Assembly (NCBI GenBank): GCA_019752925.1
Contig: JAIELP010000006.1
Coordinates: 62,001 to 126,000 of the forward strand
Origin: a bacterium
GTDB taxonomy: Bacteria > Bdellovibrionota > Bdellovibrionia > Bdellovibrionales > Bdellovibrionaceae
Direction of reading: 5' to 3'
Length of the DNA: 64,000 nt
Each line of letters begins with the position of its first letter. Within the stretch, counting starts at the first letter, position 1. Position numbers and translations under genes: made by a program. A model generated the notes under the pieces. The model saw nothing but the letters and a program-made list of their open reading frames with translations, had not been told where the DNA came from and made no database searches. Shown here in pieces: positions 26,798 to 36,489 of the stretch.

Positions 26798-28084
26798 CTA
26801 AGCGCTTTCACTTTGTTTTTTAGCAGCAGCTTCAGCACGAATTTTCATTTCTTCATCTGTGTAATACAACATTTTAGGTTGCTGGCCGTCACGGATAACG
26901 TTCTCGTCAACAATAACCTCTTTAACATTGGTCATGCCCGGAACATCAAACATTACGTCTAACATTGAAGACTCTATAACACCACGCAAGCCGCGCGCAC
27001 CGGTTTTACGCTTTAAGGCTTCCTGTGCAATAGCCTTAATCGCTGCATCGGTAAATTTCAGATCAACATTCTCGAATGAGAATAATTTTTGATACTGTTT
27101 TACTAAAGCATTTTTAGGTCTTACTAAGATATCCTGCAATACGGCTTCATTTAATGGAGCTAGTGTCGCGATACATGGTAAACGGCCGATGAACTCCGGA
27201 ATTAATCCGAACTTAGATAAGTCATCTGGTTCAACTTTAGAAAGTAAATGCTCGGTTTGATCATCATTTTTAGAAACGATATCGCCGGCAATACCCATTG
27301 ATTTATTCACTGTACGGTTTTCGATAATTTTATCTAAGCCTACGAAAGCGCCACCGCAAATAAATAAGATATTAGTCGTATCAACTTGAATAAACTCTTG
27401 TTGAGGGTGTTTACGACCACCTTTAGGTGGTAAGTTTGCAACAGTTCCCTCTAAAATTTTTAATAGCGCTTGCTGAACACCCTCACCGCTCACGTCGCGC
27501 GTGATTGACGGGTTTTCTGATTTACGTGAAATTTTATCGATCTCGTCCACGTAGATGATACCGCGTTTACATTTTTCAATATCATATTCGGAAGCTTGCA
27601 ATAAATTTAATACAACGTTTTCAACGTCTTCACCCACGTAACCGGCTTCGGTTAATGTTGTGGCGTCGGCCATAGCAAACGGTACATTTAAAATTTTAGC
27701 AATGGTCTGAGCAATTAAAGTTTTACCGGAACCCGTAGGTCCGATTAAAAGAATATTGGATTTTTGCAATTCAACATCTGAACTTTTTTTGCCTTGAAGA
27801 GCATTGATACGTTTGTAGTGATTGTGTACAGCAACTGCGATGGTTTTTTTAGCTTGCAGCTGACCGATAACATAATCGTCCAAAAAGGCTTTAATTTCTA
27901 AAGGTTTAGGAACACGGAAGGCGCCTTTTACGGCTACTTCTTTATCTTTTTCCTCGTCGATAATATCCATGCAAAGGTCAATACACTCATCACAGATGTA
28001 AACACCTGGACCCGCAATCAATTTTTTAACTTCTTTTTGGCCTTTACCGCAGAATGAGCAACGTAAGCTATTTGATGTCGACAT
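26798..28084 (-). CDS. clpX: ClpX ATPase, unfoldase of ClpXP
   Basis: The 428-residue protein is canonical. It has an N-terminal zinc-binding domain (Cys9, Cys12, Cys31, Cys34), Walker A GPTGSGKT near residue 115, Walker [12 protein letters not shown], and sensor regions ending with [14 protein letters not shown]. It recognises tagged substrates, including tmRNA-tagged proteins, and feeds them to ClpP. It lies 3 bases after the clpP stop, so the two form one operon. tig and lon, its usual neighbours, are elsewhere in the window. Confidence 0.98.
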   Translation of the reverse strand: MSTSNSLRCSFCGKGQKEVKKLIAGPGVYICDECIDLCMDIIDEEKDKEVAVKGAFRVPKPLEIKAFLDDYVIGQLQAKKTIAVAVHNHYKRINALQGKKSSDVELQKSNILLIGPTGSGKTLIAQTIAKILNVPFAMADATTLTEAGYVGEDVENVVLNLLQASEYDIEKCKRGIIYVDEIDKISRKSENPSITRDVSGEGVQQALLKILEGTVANLPPKGGRKHPQQEFIQVDTTNILFICGGAFVGLDKIIENRTVNKSMGIAGDIVSKNDDQTEHLLSKVEPDDLSKFGLIPEFIGRLPCIATLAPLNEAVLQDILVRPKNALVKQYQKLFSFENVDLKFTDAAIKAIAQEALKRKTGARGLRGVIESSMLDVMFDVPGMTNVKEVIVDENVIRDGQQPKMLYYTDEEMKIRAEAAAKKQSESA

Positions 28085-28087
28085 GTT

Positions 28088-28693
28088 TTATACCTTTTTC
28101 GCTTTTCTTGAATCAACGATGTGATCTAATAAACCAAATTGTTTTGCAGTTTCCGGATCCATGAAGTTGTCACGTTCCATAGCTGAAAATAAAGTTTGAT
28201 AATCTTTACCTGTGTGTTTCACATAGATATTCGTTAACTTCTCTTTAGTTTTAATTAATTCTTTTGCGTGAATTTCAATATCTGTTACCTGACCAGATAA
28301 GCCACCACCTGCTAAAAGAGGTTGATGGATCATAATGCGTGAATTTGGCATCGTATAGCGTTTGCCTGGAGCGCCAGCTGTTAATAACAGGGAACCCATG
28401 CTAGCCGCCATACCCATACAATATGTTGCCACATCGCATTTTACGAATTGCATAATGTCATAAATAGCTAACCCGGCTGAAACACTTCCGCCCGGCGAGT
28501 TGATGTAAAAATGAATATCTTTTTCAGGGTTATCCACCTCTAAAAACAAAAACTGGGCAACTATGGCATTAGCCACTTCGTCAGTTACGGCGCTACCTAA
28601 GATTACGATGCGGTCTTTGAGCAATCGAGAGTAGATGTCGTACGAGCGTTCGCCTTTTGATGTCTGTTCTATAACATATGGTAGTAGTGGCAC
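28088..28693 (-). CDS. clpP: ClpP ATP-dependent protease proteolytic subunit
   Basis: The 201-residue serine protease has Ser98 (GMAASMGS) and His123 (RIMIHQP), with the catalytic Asp near 172 ([11 protein letters not shown]). [10 protein letters not shown] forms the oxyanion loop. It is first in the clpP-clpX operon. The 226 bases upstream separate it from the divergent pepA gene and presumably hold its promoter. Confidence 0.98.
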   Translation of the reverse strand: MPLLPYVIEQTSKGERSYDIYSRLLKDRIVILGSAVTDEVANAIVAQFLFLEVDNPEKDIHFYINSPGGSVSAGLAIYDIMQFVKCDVATYCMGMAASMGSLLLTAGAPGKRYTMPNSRIMIHQPLLAGGGLSGQVTDIEIHAKELIKTKEKLTNIYVKHTGKDYQTLFSAMERDNFMDPETAKQFGLLDHIVDSRKAKKV

Positions 28694-28919
28694 ACAGTCT
28701 CCTGTATTGGTGGTTGAATCGTTAACTCTATCCTTTTAAAATTCGGCTTTTTAGAGCCCAATCTTTAAATTTCTTCAAAAATACTCACTCTGGTACACGC
28801 GGTCGTTGACCAGTCTAGTCGAGTTTTCTCATAAAGGAATAGTTCTTAAACATTTTCTCAATTTGAGACATACTGTTTTCTTTCAAAATACAGACATCTT
28901 TTTAAGAAGGAGACCTTAA

Positions 28920-30440
28920 ATGTCACAATCACCATCAAATGTACAAATTCACTTACATTCTAAAGACATCAACTCCCTCAGCGGACAAAGTTTAGTAGTT
29001 TTTGCTAAAGCAAGCGCTGATAAAACTAAAGCGGCCAAGATCACGCATGCGGATACTGCAAAAGCCTTGCAGACATCTTTAGATGAAAAATTAATTTCAG
29101 GCGCAGCGAGCGAAGTTATTTCATTCCGCGAAGCCCGTTTCTTAGGTTACCGTAATGTGATCAGCTTGGGTGTAGGTAGCGATTCAAAATTAACTCACGA
29201 AGTAGTGCGCCAGGCAGGTGCAGCTTTATGTAAAGAAGTTAAAGCTTTAAAAACCACTGAAGTTTTTGTTAACTTTGACGGTCTTACAGGCGGCAAAAAA
29301 GATTTAGCTGAATATACACAAGCTTTTGTTGAAGGCATTCATTTAGCTTCATATTCTTTTGACGAATTAAAATCAGGAGATAAAAAAACAGAAGCTATCA
29401 ATATTCACTTAGTGACTAAATCTGCAAAAGACAAAGCGGTTATCAATGCTTTCCACCAAGGAACTATCCTTGCTGCATGCACTAACTTTGCTAAGCGTTT
29501 AGGTGATATGCCAGGTAACTTAATGACTCCGACTATTTTGGCTGAAGAAACTATCGCCGCAGCTAAAGGCACAGGTTTAAAAGTAACGGCTTGGGATAAA
29601 AAACGTATCGAAAAAGAAAAAATGGGCGGACTTTTAGGGGTTGCGCAAGGTTCTGCACAAGAGCCAAGATTTATCGTTATGGAATACAATGGTGGAGCTA
29701 AATCAAAAGCTCCAGTAGCTTTCGTAGGTAAAGGTTTAACTTTTGATACGGGTGGTATCAGTCTTAAGCCAGGCGCTAAAATGGAAGATATGAAATACGA
29801 TATGGGTGGCGGAGCTGCTGTTATCGGTACGATGTTGGCCATTGCTCAATTAAAATTAAAAGTAAACGCAATTGCTTTTGTTCCAGCTACTGAAAATATG
29901 CCAGGCAGCAAAGCCACTAAACCGGGCGATGTTCACACAGCACGTAACGGTAAAACTTTTGAAGTTAACAACACAGATGCAGAAGGACGTTTAATTTTAT
30001 CAGATGCTCTTTGTTATGCTTCAGAACAAAAACCAGCCATGATCGTTGACGCTGCTACTTTAACAGGTGCAATGGTTGTAGCTTTAGGTAATGTTCACAC
30101 AGGTTACTTCACTCGTAATTCTGCTTTAAAAAATAAAGTTGAAAAAGCGGCAGTTCAATCTGGCGAATTAGTATGGAATATGCCATTAACAGATGCTCAC
30201 GTAAAAGATATGAAGGGCACATTTGCTGACTTATCTAATATTTCGAGCGGTAACGGTGCCGGTTCTGCAACGGCGGCTGGCTTCTTAGAGCAGTTTGTTG
30301 ATTCAGACATTCCTTGGGCTCACTTTGATATCGCAGGAACTGCATGGGCTTGTGGTAACAGATTGAACTATTGTACACCTAAGGGTGCTACTGGTGTTAT
30401 GGTTCGTACATTCGTAGAAATTGCTAAGCAGTACGCTTAG
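28920..30440 (+). CDS. pepA: Leucyl aminopeptidase (M17)
   Basis: The 506-residue protein removes N-terminal residues from peptides in the cytosol using two metal ions. GKGLTFDTGGISLKPGAKM and MKYDMGGGAAV carry metal and substrate ligands (Lys, Asp), and NTDAEGRLILSDAL is the M17 signature. The N-terminal domain is the usual macro-like domain. AAGGAG precedes the ATG. It is divergent from clpP. Confidence 0.96.
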   Translation: MSQSPSNVQIHLHSKDINSLSGQSLVVFAKASADKTKAAKITHADTAKALQTSLDEKLISGAASEVISFREARFLGYRNVISLGVGSDSKLTHEVVRQAGAALCKEVKALKTTEVFVNFDGLTGGKKDLAEYTQAFVEGIHLASYSFDELKSGDKKTEAINIHLVTKSAKDKAVINAFHQGTILAACTNFAKRLGDMPGNLMTPTILAEETIAAAKGTGLKVTAWDKKRIEKEKMGGLLGVAQGSAQEPRFIVMEYNGGAKSKAPVAFVGKGLTFDTGGISLKPGAKMEDMKYDMGGGAAVIGTMLAIAQLKLKVNAIAFVPATENMPGSKATKPGDVHTARNGKTFEVNNTDAEGRLILSDALCYASEQKPAMIVDAATLTGAMVVALGNVHTGYFTRNSALKNKVEKAAVQSGELVWNMPLTDAHVKDMKGTFADLSNISSGNGAGSATAAGFLEQFVDSDIPWAHFDIAGTAWACGNRLNYCTPKGATGVMVRTFVEIAKQYA

Positions 30441-30442
30441 TT

Positions 30443-31039
30443 TTAGAATTCAAGAACAATAGGTTGCTCAACCGAAGCCGGTGAGCGACCGAAGTCTGCT
30501 GATTTATCTGCGCCTTGGGCGCCTTTGAATTCAACTCTTTTTAAAACCCATTGTTTTGGCCATTCATCAGCTGAGTGAGTGAATGTAACTACTGCGTTGT
30601 AACCATCGAATGAATACTCTGCATTGCGTGGTTTTTCATTTAAGATTTTTCCGATTGGCAAGTTAATGGCTGCGATCTCGGCAGGGTCTTGTCCGGCTTC
30701 GCAAGGTGTAGTTACTTTCATATGTGGAGCTTCACCGGCTACGGCAATGCCTTCTGCAGTAAACTCAATAACTATTGAAGGGTAAGACTTACAAAGAGCT
30801 GAAGAGAATCCTGAAAACGAAATAGTTTTTTTGCCATCAATTGTGGGAGTAACTTTTATCGTTTTTTGTAACTGATTCTGAATTTGCTCTGAAGTTAAAT
30901 TGGTAATCTGAAACAGCTTACCATTAATGGTAGCGGGATCTCTTTGCACGGCGATGTTTTCGGAAATGGAATAAAAAAGACTCAGACCAAATGAAAAACA
31001 TAAAACAAAAAAAGCGATATTTTTGATATTCTTAGTCAT
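30443..31039 (-). CDS. Membrane-anchored protein of unknown function
   Basis: ATG at 31039 has GAGG at normal spacing; an ATG two codons upstream lies too close to it. The roughly 198-residue product has an N-terminal hydrophobic segment (signal anchor or signal peptide) and an extracytoplasmic domain with two Cys (LCKSYPS, TPCEAGQ). No family is recognised. It follows gshA by 23 bases. Confidence 0.7.
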   Translation of the reverse strand: MTKNIKNIAFFVLCFSFGLSLFYSISENIAVQRDPATINGKLFQITNLTSEQIQNQLQKTIKVTPTIDGKKTISFSGFSSALCKSYPSIVIEFTAEGIAVAGEAPHMKVTTPCEAGQDPAEIAAINLPIGKILNEKPRNAEYSFDGYNAVVTFTHSADEWPKQWVLKRVEFKGAQGADKSADFGRSPASVEQPIVLEF

Positions 31040-31062
31040 AAACATACCTCGTTCGGATATGT

Positions 31063-32337
31063 TTATATGCTACCACAACTGGCTTTTGTGTACTTCTTAA
31101 ATTGAACATTCATGTCTTTGGCCTCTAGACCTATAGCTAGTAAACCGAGCTTTGCCGACCATCCGTAAACATTTTCACGGGGACATTTTGCGCGATCGTC
31201 ATTTAAATCAGTTACACAAAGTTTTTTATAAACCGCACCCGGAGAGTTTAGGCTTTCGGTAGAAGACTTAGCAGCATGGGTTCTTAAGAAGCCGCCGGCT
31301 AACTCGCAGCCCACCATATAAATAACAGGCTCAGCTGAAGCGTGATCGTCAGAGGTGATAATAGAAGGTACACCTTCCTGAATAATAACTTGCTCGATAT
31401 CTTTACCGCCTTTAGCGGCTTTCATTTTTTTACGTGCGTTGTAAGTCCACTCTTTAATTTCCTGAGCTGAATTCACTTTTACAACACCTAAACCGTAAGT
31501 TCCCGAATTGTTTTTAACAAAACAGAAAGGCTCTTGCGTTATTTTTTCTTCAGCGTATTTAACTTTTAATTTTTTTAAAAATTGATCAACACTTTCAGCT
31601 AAGTGATCACGGCTTACATCGCTGTTAATATCAAACTCAGAAAACTCTTCGGTTTCTACGCGGAATAGAAACGGATCAATTTTAATAGTTTTAGCAAAAT
31701 CATTTACGAGCGAATTGTAGTTTTTAAAGTAGCGTGATTTTTTGCGTTGGTACCAACCCATTTCGCGAGGCGGGTTCATCGGAGTGTGCATATTCAAAGC
31801 CCAGTCTTCTAGCGAAAGCGAAAAGTCATTATTGCTGATGACTAAGTCGGGTTTAAATTCTTGAACCCAGCTGGAGTTTTCATAGCCACTACCAAACTGT
31901 AATTGGCGACCGGTAACAGATTCTAAAGTTAAAACTTCTGGCAAGTCCTTCGGGAAAGCCAAACGCACTTCAAAACCACCTTGTGTAAGTAAATCACTGA
32001 TTGTGCCTACGTTTTCAAGATAATAGGGATTTTTCGTGTGTTCTTCAGTAATAATCAGAATTTTTTTAACATTAAATTTGTAATGTATCTCAATATATTT
32101 TTTGAATAAGTCTACAGAGGTTTCTTTATCGGTAGGGCAGATATTGTTAAATCCCGCCGGGTAAATATTGGCATCTACATTGGTAATTTTATAGCCAGAA
32201 TCGCGAATATCATAGCTCGAGTAGATAGGGTATTCCAGCTGACTTATCAGTGACTGAAACCATTTTTGTAAGTCGTGATAGTTTAAGCAAATTTGATCAT
32301 GAATATAAGAACGGATAACAGATTGTTCAATTGTCAT
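31063..32337 (-). CDS. gshA: Glutamate-cysteine ligase (GshA, PF08886 type)
   Basis: The 424-residue protein matches the Acidithiobacillus-type GshA family, unrelated in sequence to E. coli GshA. SYDIRDSGYKITNVDANIYPAGF near the N-terminus and FCFVKNNSGTYGLGVVKV near residue 270 (an ATP-grasp-like phosphate loop) are the clearest matches. It joins glutamate and cysteine, the first step to glutathione. No gshB is visible in the window. It overlaps the lipoprotein gene upstream by 4 bases. Confidence 0.82.
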   Translation of the reverse strand: MTIEQSVIRSYIHDQICLNYHDLQKWFQSLISQLEYPIYSSYDIRDSGYKITNVDANIYPAGFNNICPTDKETSVDLFKKYIEIHYKFNVKKILIITEEHTKNPYYLENVGTISDLLTQGGFEVRLAFPKDLPEVLTLESVTGRQLQFGSGYENSSWVQEFKPDLVISNNDFSLSLEDWALNMHTPMNPPREMGWYQRKKSRYFKNYNSLVNDFAKTIKIDPFLFRVETEEFSEFDINSDVSRDHLAESVDQFLKKLKVKYAEEKITQEPFCFVKNNSGTYGLGVVKVNSAQEIKEWTYNARKKMKAAKGGKDIEQVIIQEGVPSIITSDDHASAEPVIYMVGCELAGGFLRTHAAKSSTESLNSPGAVYKKLCVTDLNDDRAKCPRENVYGWSAKLGLLAIGLEAKDMNVQFKKYTKASCGSI

Positions 32338-33182
32338 TGGTGCAGGCTTTCGGTTAACTTTTTTTGCTGTTGATCGGAATATTTAGTAAAACGCAGTATG
32401 GTTTTTGGGTTAGAGGATTCGTCCATGCGAAATGAATCAAATTTACGTAGCTGATCCAAGAGAGAAACTGAAAGCTGTTTTTTAAACTCATCAGAAGTTG
32501 CAGAATTTTTCAGAGCTTCAAAAAATCTGTTATAATTCTGAATAAGTCTTTCAGTAAGTCTTTCATTTTCGGGGCTCATCTCGCTTTCCATCACAAAAAT
32601 AAAATACTTTTGAATCTCGCCTAAAAATTTAAGCTCTTCCAGCATATGGTGGTCGTAGCTTAAGTCTGTGGTGTCTATTAAAGCTTCATAAATTTCATAC
32701 AGAGAAAGCGTGCGATCCCGGTATTGTTGGTCAAGCTCCTTACGTATGCGTTCTGCTTGATAATAGTTTGTTACTCTAAAATGATTTTTAATTTGCGCAA
32801 AACGAATTTTACTTTTTGGAATCGTACTGGATGCTCTTTTGTCTAATTCATCGAGAGTTAAAAGAGCTTTAGCCGACTCATCATTTTTTTCATAAATCTG
32901 AACTAGCCTCCAAAGCGACTTATCGTAAATAGGATCAAATGCGCCCTCATTATTGCGAGTGATTTTAAAATAAATCGGTTTTGCTGATTCATCCTGATTG
33001 TTGATAAAAAACTTTTCAGCAGAATAAAATAATTTTTCACGCTCAGTAGGTTCTTTAACGGTAACAACTTCTTTTTGAAAATAAGTGCAACCGGGACTGA
33101 TAAGCAAAATGGATATCAGTAAAACATTAACTAAGCAGACGTATATTTTCGAAGTTTTTTTGTAGGCCTTTAACATCTTCAC
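32334..33182 (-). CDS. Probable lipoprotein with helical repeats
   Basis: The 282-residue protein has a signal sequence ending LLISPGCTYF, a lipobox-like site with Pro before Gly-Cys. The mature part is helical and charged, TPR-like in places (ALLTLDELDKRA), with no assigned function. Its start lies inside the end of the upstream ATPase gene (56-base overlap), which is long but open on both frames. A related outer-membrane partner for the ATPases is possible but unsupported. Confidence 0.65.
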   Translation of the reverse strand: MKMLKAYKKTSKIYVCLVNVLLISILLISPGCTYFQKEVVTVKEPTEREKLFYSAEKFFINNQDESAKPIYFKITRNNEGAFDPIYDKSLWRLVQIYEKNDESAKALLTLDELDKRASSTIPKSKIRFAQIKNHFRVTNYYQAERIRKELDQQYRDRTLSLYEIYEALIDTTDLSYDHHMLEELKFLGEIQKYFIFVMESEMSPENERLTERLIQNYNRFFEALKNSATSDEFKKQLSVSLLDQLRKFDSFRMDESSNPKTILRFTKYSDQQQKKLTESLHQ

Positions 33183-34182
33183 TATTTTGTCTTAACTCAA
33201 AGCATTTGTACACTTTTAGACTGGTTTTGAATGAATTCAGTCGACTTTGTAAGTCATTTTCAAGACTTTGATAATACTTCACCAAATCGTTTACACGCGC
33301 CGATTTTGGCTGTTTAACTGCACTAGCCCACTCAGGAACGCGATTAATAATTACCGATGTTAAACGATAGCCCTGTTTTTGAATTTCACGGCTTAACTTT
33401 TGGGCTTCGGTTATGCGAGAACTGTCTAAAGCCGTAACTAAAATAAATTCGGTTTCATTGGCTACCAACAATCGGTGGCAATTCATGATATATGTTTCAA
33501 GCGGCCCTTGCCATTTTTGGATGGCTTTAAAAAATAACGACAATTCTTTCATAAAGTGTGAGCCAGTTAAAGTTTCAAGTGCCTTTAATACCTGTGTCGT
33601 GCCCACATTTAGAATTTTTTTAAATAAACCAACACTTTCAGTGTCAGAATCTCGAAACCAGCTGGCAACACCTTCATTAAACAAAGCTGAGATTTTTTCA
33701 GGCCCTCTTAAAAAGTTCCAAGTATGTTGTGATGGTGGTGTATCTAGAATAACTAAGTCATATTTGCCGGAAGATACAAATCTATACAGACTAATTAAAG
33801 ATGTAAATTCCTGTGAACCGCTCAACCGGCCAGACAACTGCTGGTATAAGCGGTTTTTAAGTAAAGCTTCTACGTCGGTAGCCGCATCGCTTGAGGAAGC
33901 ATTACGTACAAACCACTCAAAAGTATTTTTATGATCTATCACACAAGACCATAATTCCCCACCTGCTGCGGAAACAAACTTAACCTGATGGAGTTCGCCA
34001 TCGGGTTTAATCCCGAGAGATTGTGCTAAACGCAAAGAGGGATCAATGGTTAATACTAAAACTTTTTTTCCTTGATTGGCATAACCAACAGCAAGCGAAG
34101 CCGACATTGTAGTTTTTCCAACACCACCAGAGCCTATACAAATAATGGTTTTAGTGTTTTTATTAAGTTGCAGCATTGGCAT
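33127..34182 (-). CDS. ArsA/Get3-family ATPase, copy 1
   Basis: The 351-residue protein has the deviant Walker A of the ArsA/MinD class (GSGGVGKTTMSASLAVGYA, signature Lys before GVGKT replaced by Ser), KKVLVLTIDPSLRLAQSLG as the switch I-type segment, and DLVILDTPPSQHTWNFL as Walker B/switch II. It overlaps copy 2 by 20 bases. Paired ArsA-like ATPases occur in several deltaproteobacterial-type lineages; partners and cargo are unknown. Confidence 0.82.
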   Translation of the reverse strand: MPMLQLNKNTKTIICIGSGGVGKTTMSASLAVGYANQGKKVLVLTIDPSLRLAQSLGIKPDGELHQVKFVSAAGGELWSCVIDHKNTFEWFVRNASSSDAATDVEALLKNRLYQQLSGRLSGSQEFTSLISLYRFVSSGKYDLVILDTPPSQHTWNFLRGPEKISALFNEGVASWFRDSDTESVGLFKKILNVGTTQVLKALETLTGSHFMKELSLFFKAIQKWQGPLETYIMNCHRLLVANETEFILVTALDSSRITEAQKLSREIQKQGYRLTSVIINRVPEWASAVKQPKSARVNDLVKYYQSLENDLQSRLNSFKTSLKVYKCFELRQNSEDVKGLQKNFENIRLLS

Positions 34183-35020
34183 AGACTTTCACTAAAGCAG
34201 ATATAAGTTTATTGGTGTCGATTTCGGGAATAAGCGGAAGCTCTATCCAGTTTATATTTAATTTTTTAAGTTCTGCACGTGACCAATTTTCTTTTTCAAT
34301 AGTTTCTTTAAATGATTCGCGCGCTTCCGCCGGCAGGTCATCTAAGTCAGAACTCTGCAGTTCCGACATTTTGTTTAAACACAGACTGGCGTTAATATTA
34401 AATTCTGATTTTAATTGTTTGAAGAGCTCAATTGTTTCGGTGATGGGCAGCTCTTCAGCAAGGCTCACGATATGGATCTGGGTAAAATCCGGATTGCGTA
34501 TCCATGAATTAATAGATTTTGACTGTTCTCCCATTGGCCCAAAAGGAATTGCCTCATTTAGTGCTGAAGGAGCGCGCAGCAAGCTTAAAAAGTGTCCGGT
34601 AGCATAGGAATCCACAACAAGTTGGTCATGCCTCATTGGTGGACCTACCTGGCGTGGAGACGAAGTGAGTTTTCCGAGTAGAGCCAGCTCGTGCAAGCCG
34701 GGAGCTACCTGAATTAAACTCTTGGAAACCGGATTTTCAAAAAATAATTTATAAAGACTTTCGATTTTAAGCAGGTGCAGGCAGTACTCTTTAAGGCAAT
34801 CTTCCGGGCTCCATTGGCTGATGTCTAAATTAGATTTTAGGTGCTGAGGTTTATAGGTAATTTCGTTTAAACCCAGGTAGTCTTTAAAAAAACTATGCTC
34901 CGTTAGTTCTGTGAGTAGGATTTGCTGGTTTTGGGTGCTAAAATAGTGTGCTAAAACCGTCGAAAATAACGATTTTCCTACTCCGCCTTTACCTGTTACT
35001 AGATGCGCTTTTTTTACCAT
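34163..35020 (-). CDS. ArsA/Get3-family ATPase, copy 2
   Basis: The 285-residue protein begins VKKAHLVTGKGGVGKSLFST, a complete deviant Walker A with the signature Lys. DQLVVDSYATGHFLSLLR is the Walker B region. It is shorter than copy 1 and first in the unit. The two probably form a heteromer, since one has the signature Lys and the other does not; that is inference. Confidence 0.82.
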   Translation of the reverse strand: MVKKAHLVTGKGGVGKSLFSTVLAHYFSTQNQQILLTELTEHSFFKDYLGLNEITYKPQHLKSNLDISQWSPEDCLKEYCLHLLKIESLYKLFFENPVSKSLIQVAPGLHELALLGKLTSSPRQVGPPMRHDQLVVDSYATGHFLSLLRAPSALNEAIPFGPMGEQSKSINSWIRNPDFTQIHIVSLAEELPITETIELFKQLKSEFNINASLCLNKMSELQSSDLDDLPAEARESFKETIEKENWSRAELKKLNINWIELPLIPEIDTNKLISALVKVYANAAT

Positions 35021-35092
35021 TGCTTTTGCTTAAATTATACCCTAATTTGCCTTTTCTATATTCTACATAAAATAGCACGATAAGGAGAGACT

Positions 35093-36406
35093 GTGAAAGC
35101 TCAAATTCAAGTAACTGAGGGTTTGCAAAGAAAATTGAACGTGGAAATCCCGTCAGACAAGGTTAAATCAGCCTTTGAAAAAATTTATAACGACATTCAA
35201 AGACAAGTTGAAATCAAAGGCTTCCGTAAAGGTAAAGCTCCTATCGCAACAATCAAAACTATGTACAAAGATCGCGTGCAAGGTGATGTGGCTCAAGATT
35301 TAATTTCATCTCACTACCCATTAGCACTTAAAGAACAAAATATCGATCCGATTAATTACCCTGAATTTGAATTTGAAGATCCTTCTGAAACTAAAGATTT
35401 TAAATTTTCTGCAGTTTTTGATATTCGCCCGGAAGTAAAAATCAAAAAATGGGAAGGTCTTGAAGTAGAAAAAGAAAAATTTGTTTTAGACGAAACACGC
35501 GTTGAACAAGTTATTAATAATATCCGTAATTCTAAATTAACTTATGAAGACGTTCTTGAAACACGTGGCGCAGTAATGGGCGATGTGGCGGTTATCGACT
35601 TCGAAGGTTTCGTAGATGGTAAAGCTCTTGAAAACGGTGCTGGCAAAGATCAACACTTAGAATTAGGCTCTAAACAATTCATCGAAGGTTATGAAGAAGG
35701 CGTTGTAGGAATGAAAGTTGGCGAGACTCGCACTATCGCTCTTAAGTTTCCATCTCCGTACCACTCTGCTGAGTTAGCTGGTAAGCCAGTGGATTTCAAA
35801 GTAACTTTGAACGGTCTTAAGAAAAAAGTTTTGCCAGAAATCACAGATGAACTTTTAAAAACAATTGGTTCAAACCAAACTGTTGAAGAGTTTAAAAAAA
35901 CAATCGTTGCGGACATCGAACAATCCGACAAAAAACGTATTGAAGACGGCTTTAAAAATCGTTTATTAAAAAAATTAGTTGAAGCTAATCCAGTAGACGT
36001 TCCGGCTTCATTAATGAAAGATCAAAAAGCAGCGTTAGTTGAAGACTTCAAAAAACGCATGACCGATCAAGGCATGCAACCCACTGAATTTGAAAGTTAT
36101 GTTCAGAAGTGGGACGCTGACTTTGCTAAAACAGCTAATGAGATGATTCAATCTAGCTTCTTAATTGATAAATTAGCTATTGATAACGATTTAACATGCA
36201 AAAAAGAGGATATTGAACAACGCTTTGACGAATACTCTAAACAAACTGGTATCGAGCTAGATCGTATTAAAGAGTGGTATTCTAAACCTGAACAAATGAG
36301 CCGTCTGAGCTATATGATCACTGAGGAAAAAGTAATTAAGCTTTTAACTGAAAAATCTAAAGTTAAAGAAGTAGATGCTAAAGATATCAAAGAAGAGCAA
36401 AACTAA
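35093..36406 (+). CDS. tig: Trigger factor, ribosome-associated chaperone
   Basis: The 437-residue protein starts with GTG after AAGGAGA. It has the ribosome-binding domain with the signature GFRKGKAPI near residue 44, a FKBP-type peptidyl-prolyl isomerase domain (GDVAVIDFEGFVDGKALENG, about 160-245), and a helical C-terminal chaperone domain. It holds nascent chains at the ribosome exit. It is monocistronic with its own terminator, 6.4 kb from clpP-clpX. Confidence 0.96.
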   Translation: MKAQIQVTEGLQRKLNVEIPSDKVKSAFEKIYNDIQRQVEIKGFRKGKAPIATIKTMYKDRVQGDVAQDLISSHYPLALKEQNIDPINYPEFEFEDPSETKDFKFSAVFDIRPEVKIKKWEGLEVEKEKFVLDETRVEQVINNIRNSKLTYEDVLETRGAVMGDVAVIDFEGFVDGKALENGAGKDQHLELGSKQFIEGYEEGVVGMKVGETRTIALKFPSPYHSAELAGKPVDFKVTLNGLKKKVLPEITDELLKTIGSNQTVEEFKKTIVADIEQSDKKRIEDGFKNRLLKKLVEANPVDVPASLMKDQKAALVEDFKKRMTDQGMQPTEFESYVQKWDADFAKTANEMIQSSFLIDKLAIDNDLTCKKEDIEQRFDEYSKQTGIELDRIKEWYSKPEQMSRLSYMITEEKVIKLLTEKSKVKEVDAKDIKEEQN

Positions 36407-36433
36407 TTTTTATATTTTAAGTTCTGTATAGCT

Positions 36434-36465
36434 AAGCCAGGGTAAAACCTGGCTTTTTTATTTTT
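36434..36465 (+). terminator. Rho-independent terminator after tig
   Basis: AAGCCAGG pairs with CCTGGCTT around GTAAAA and is followed by a T-rich run. Confidence 0.9.
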
Positions 36466-36489
36466 AAAGCCGAAATACACTCATTATAA

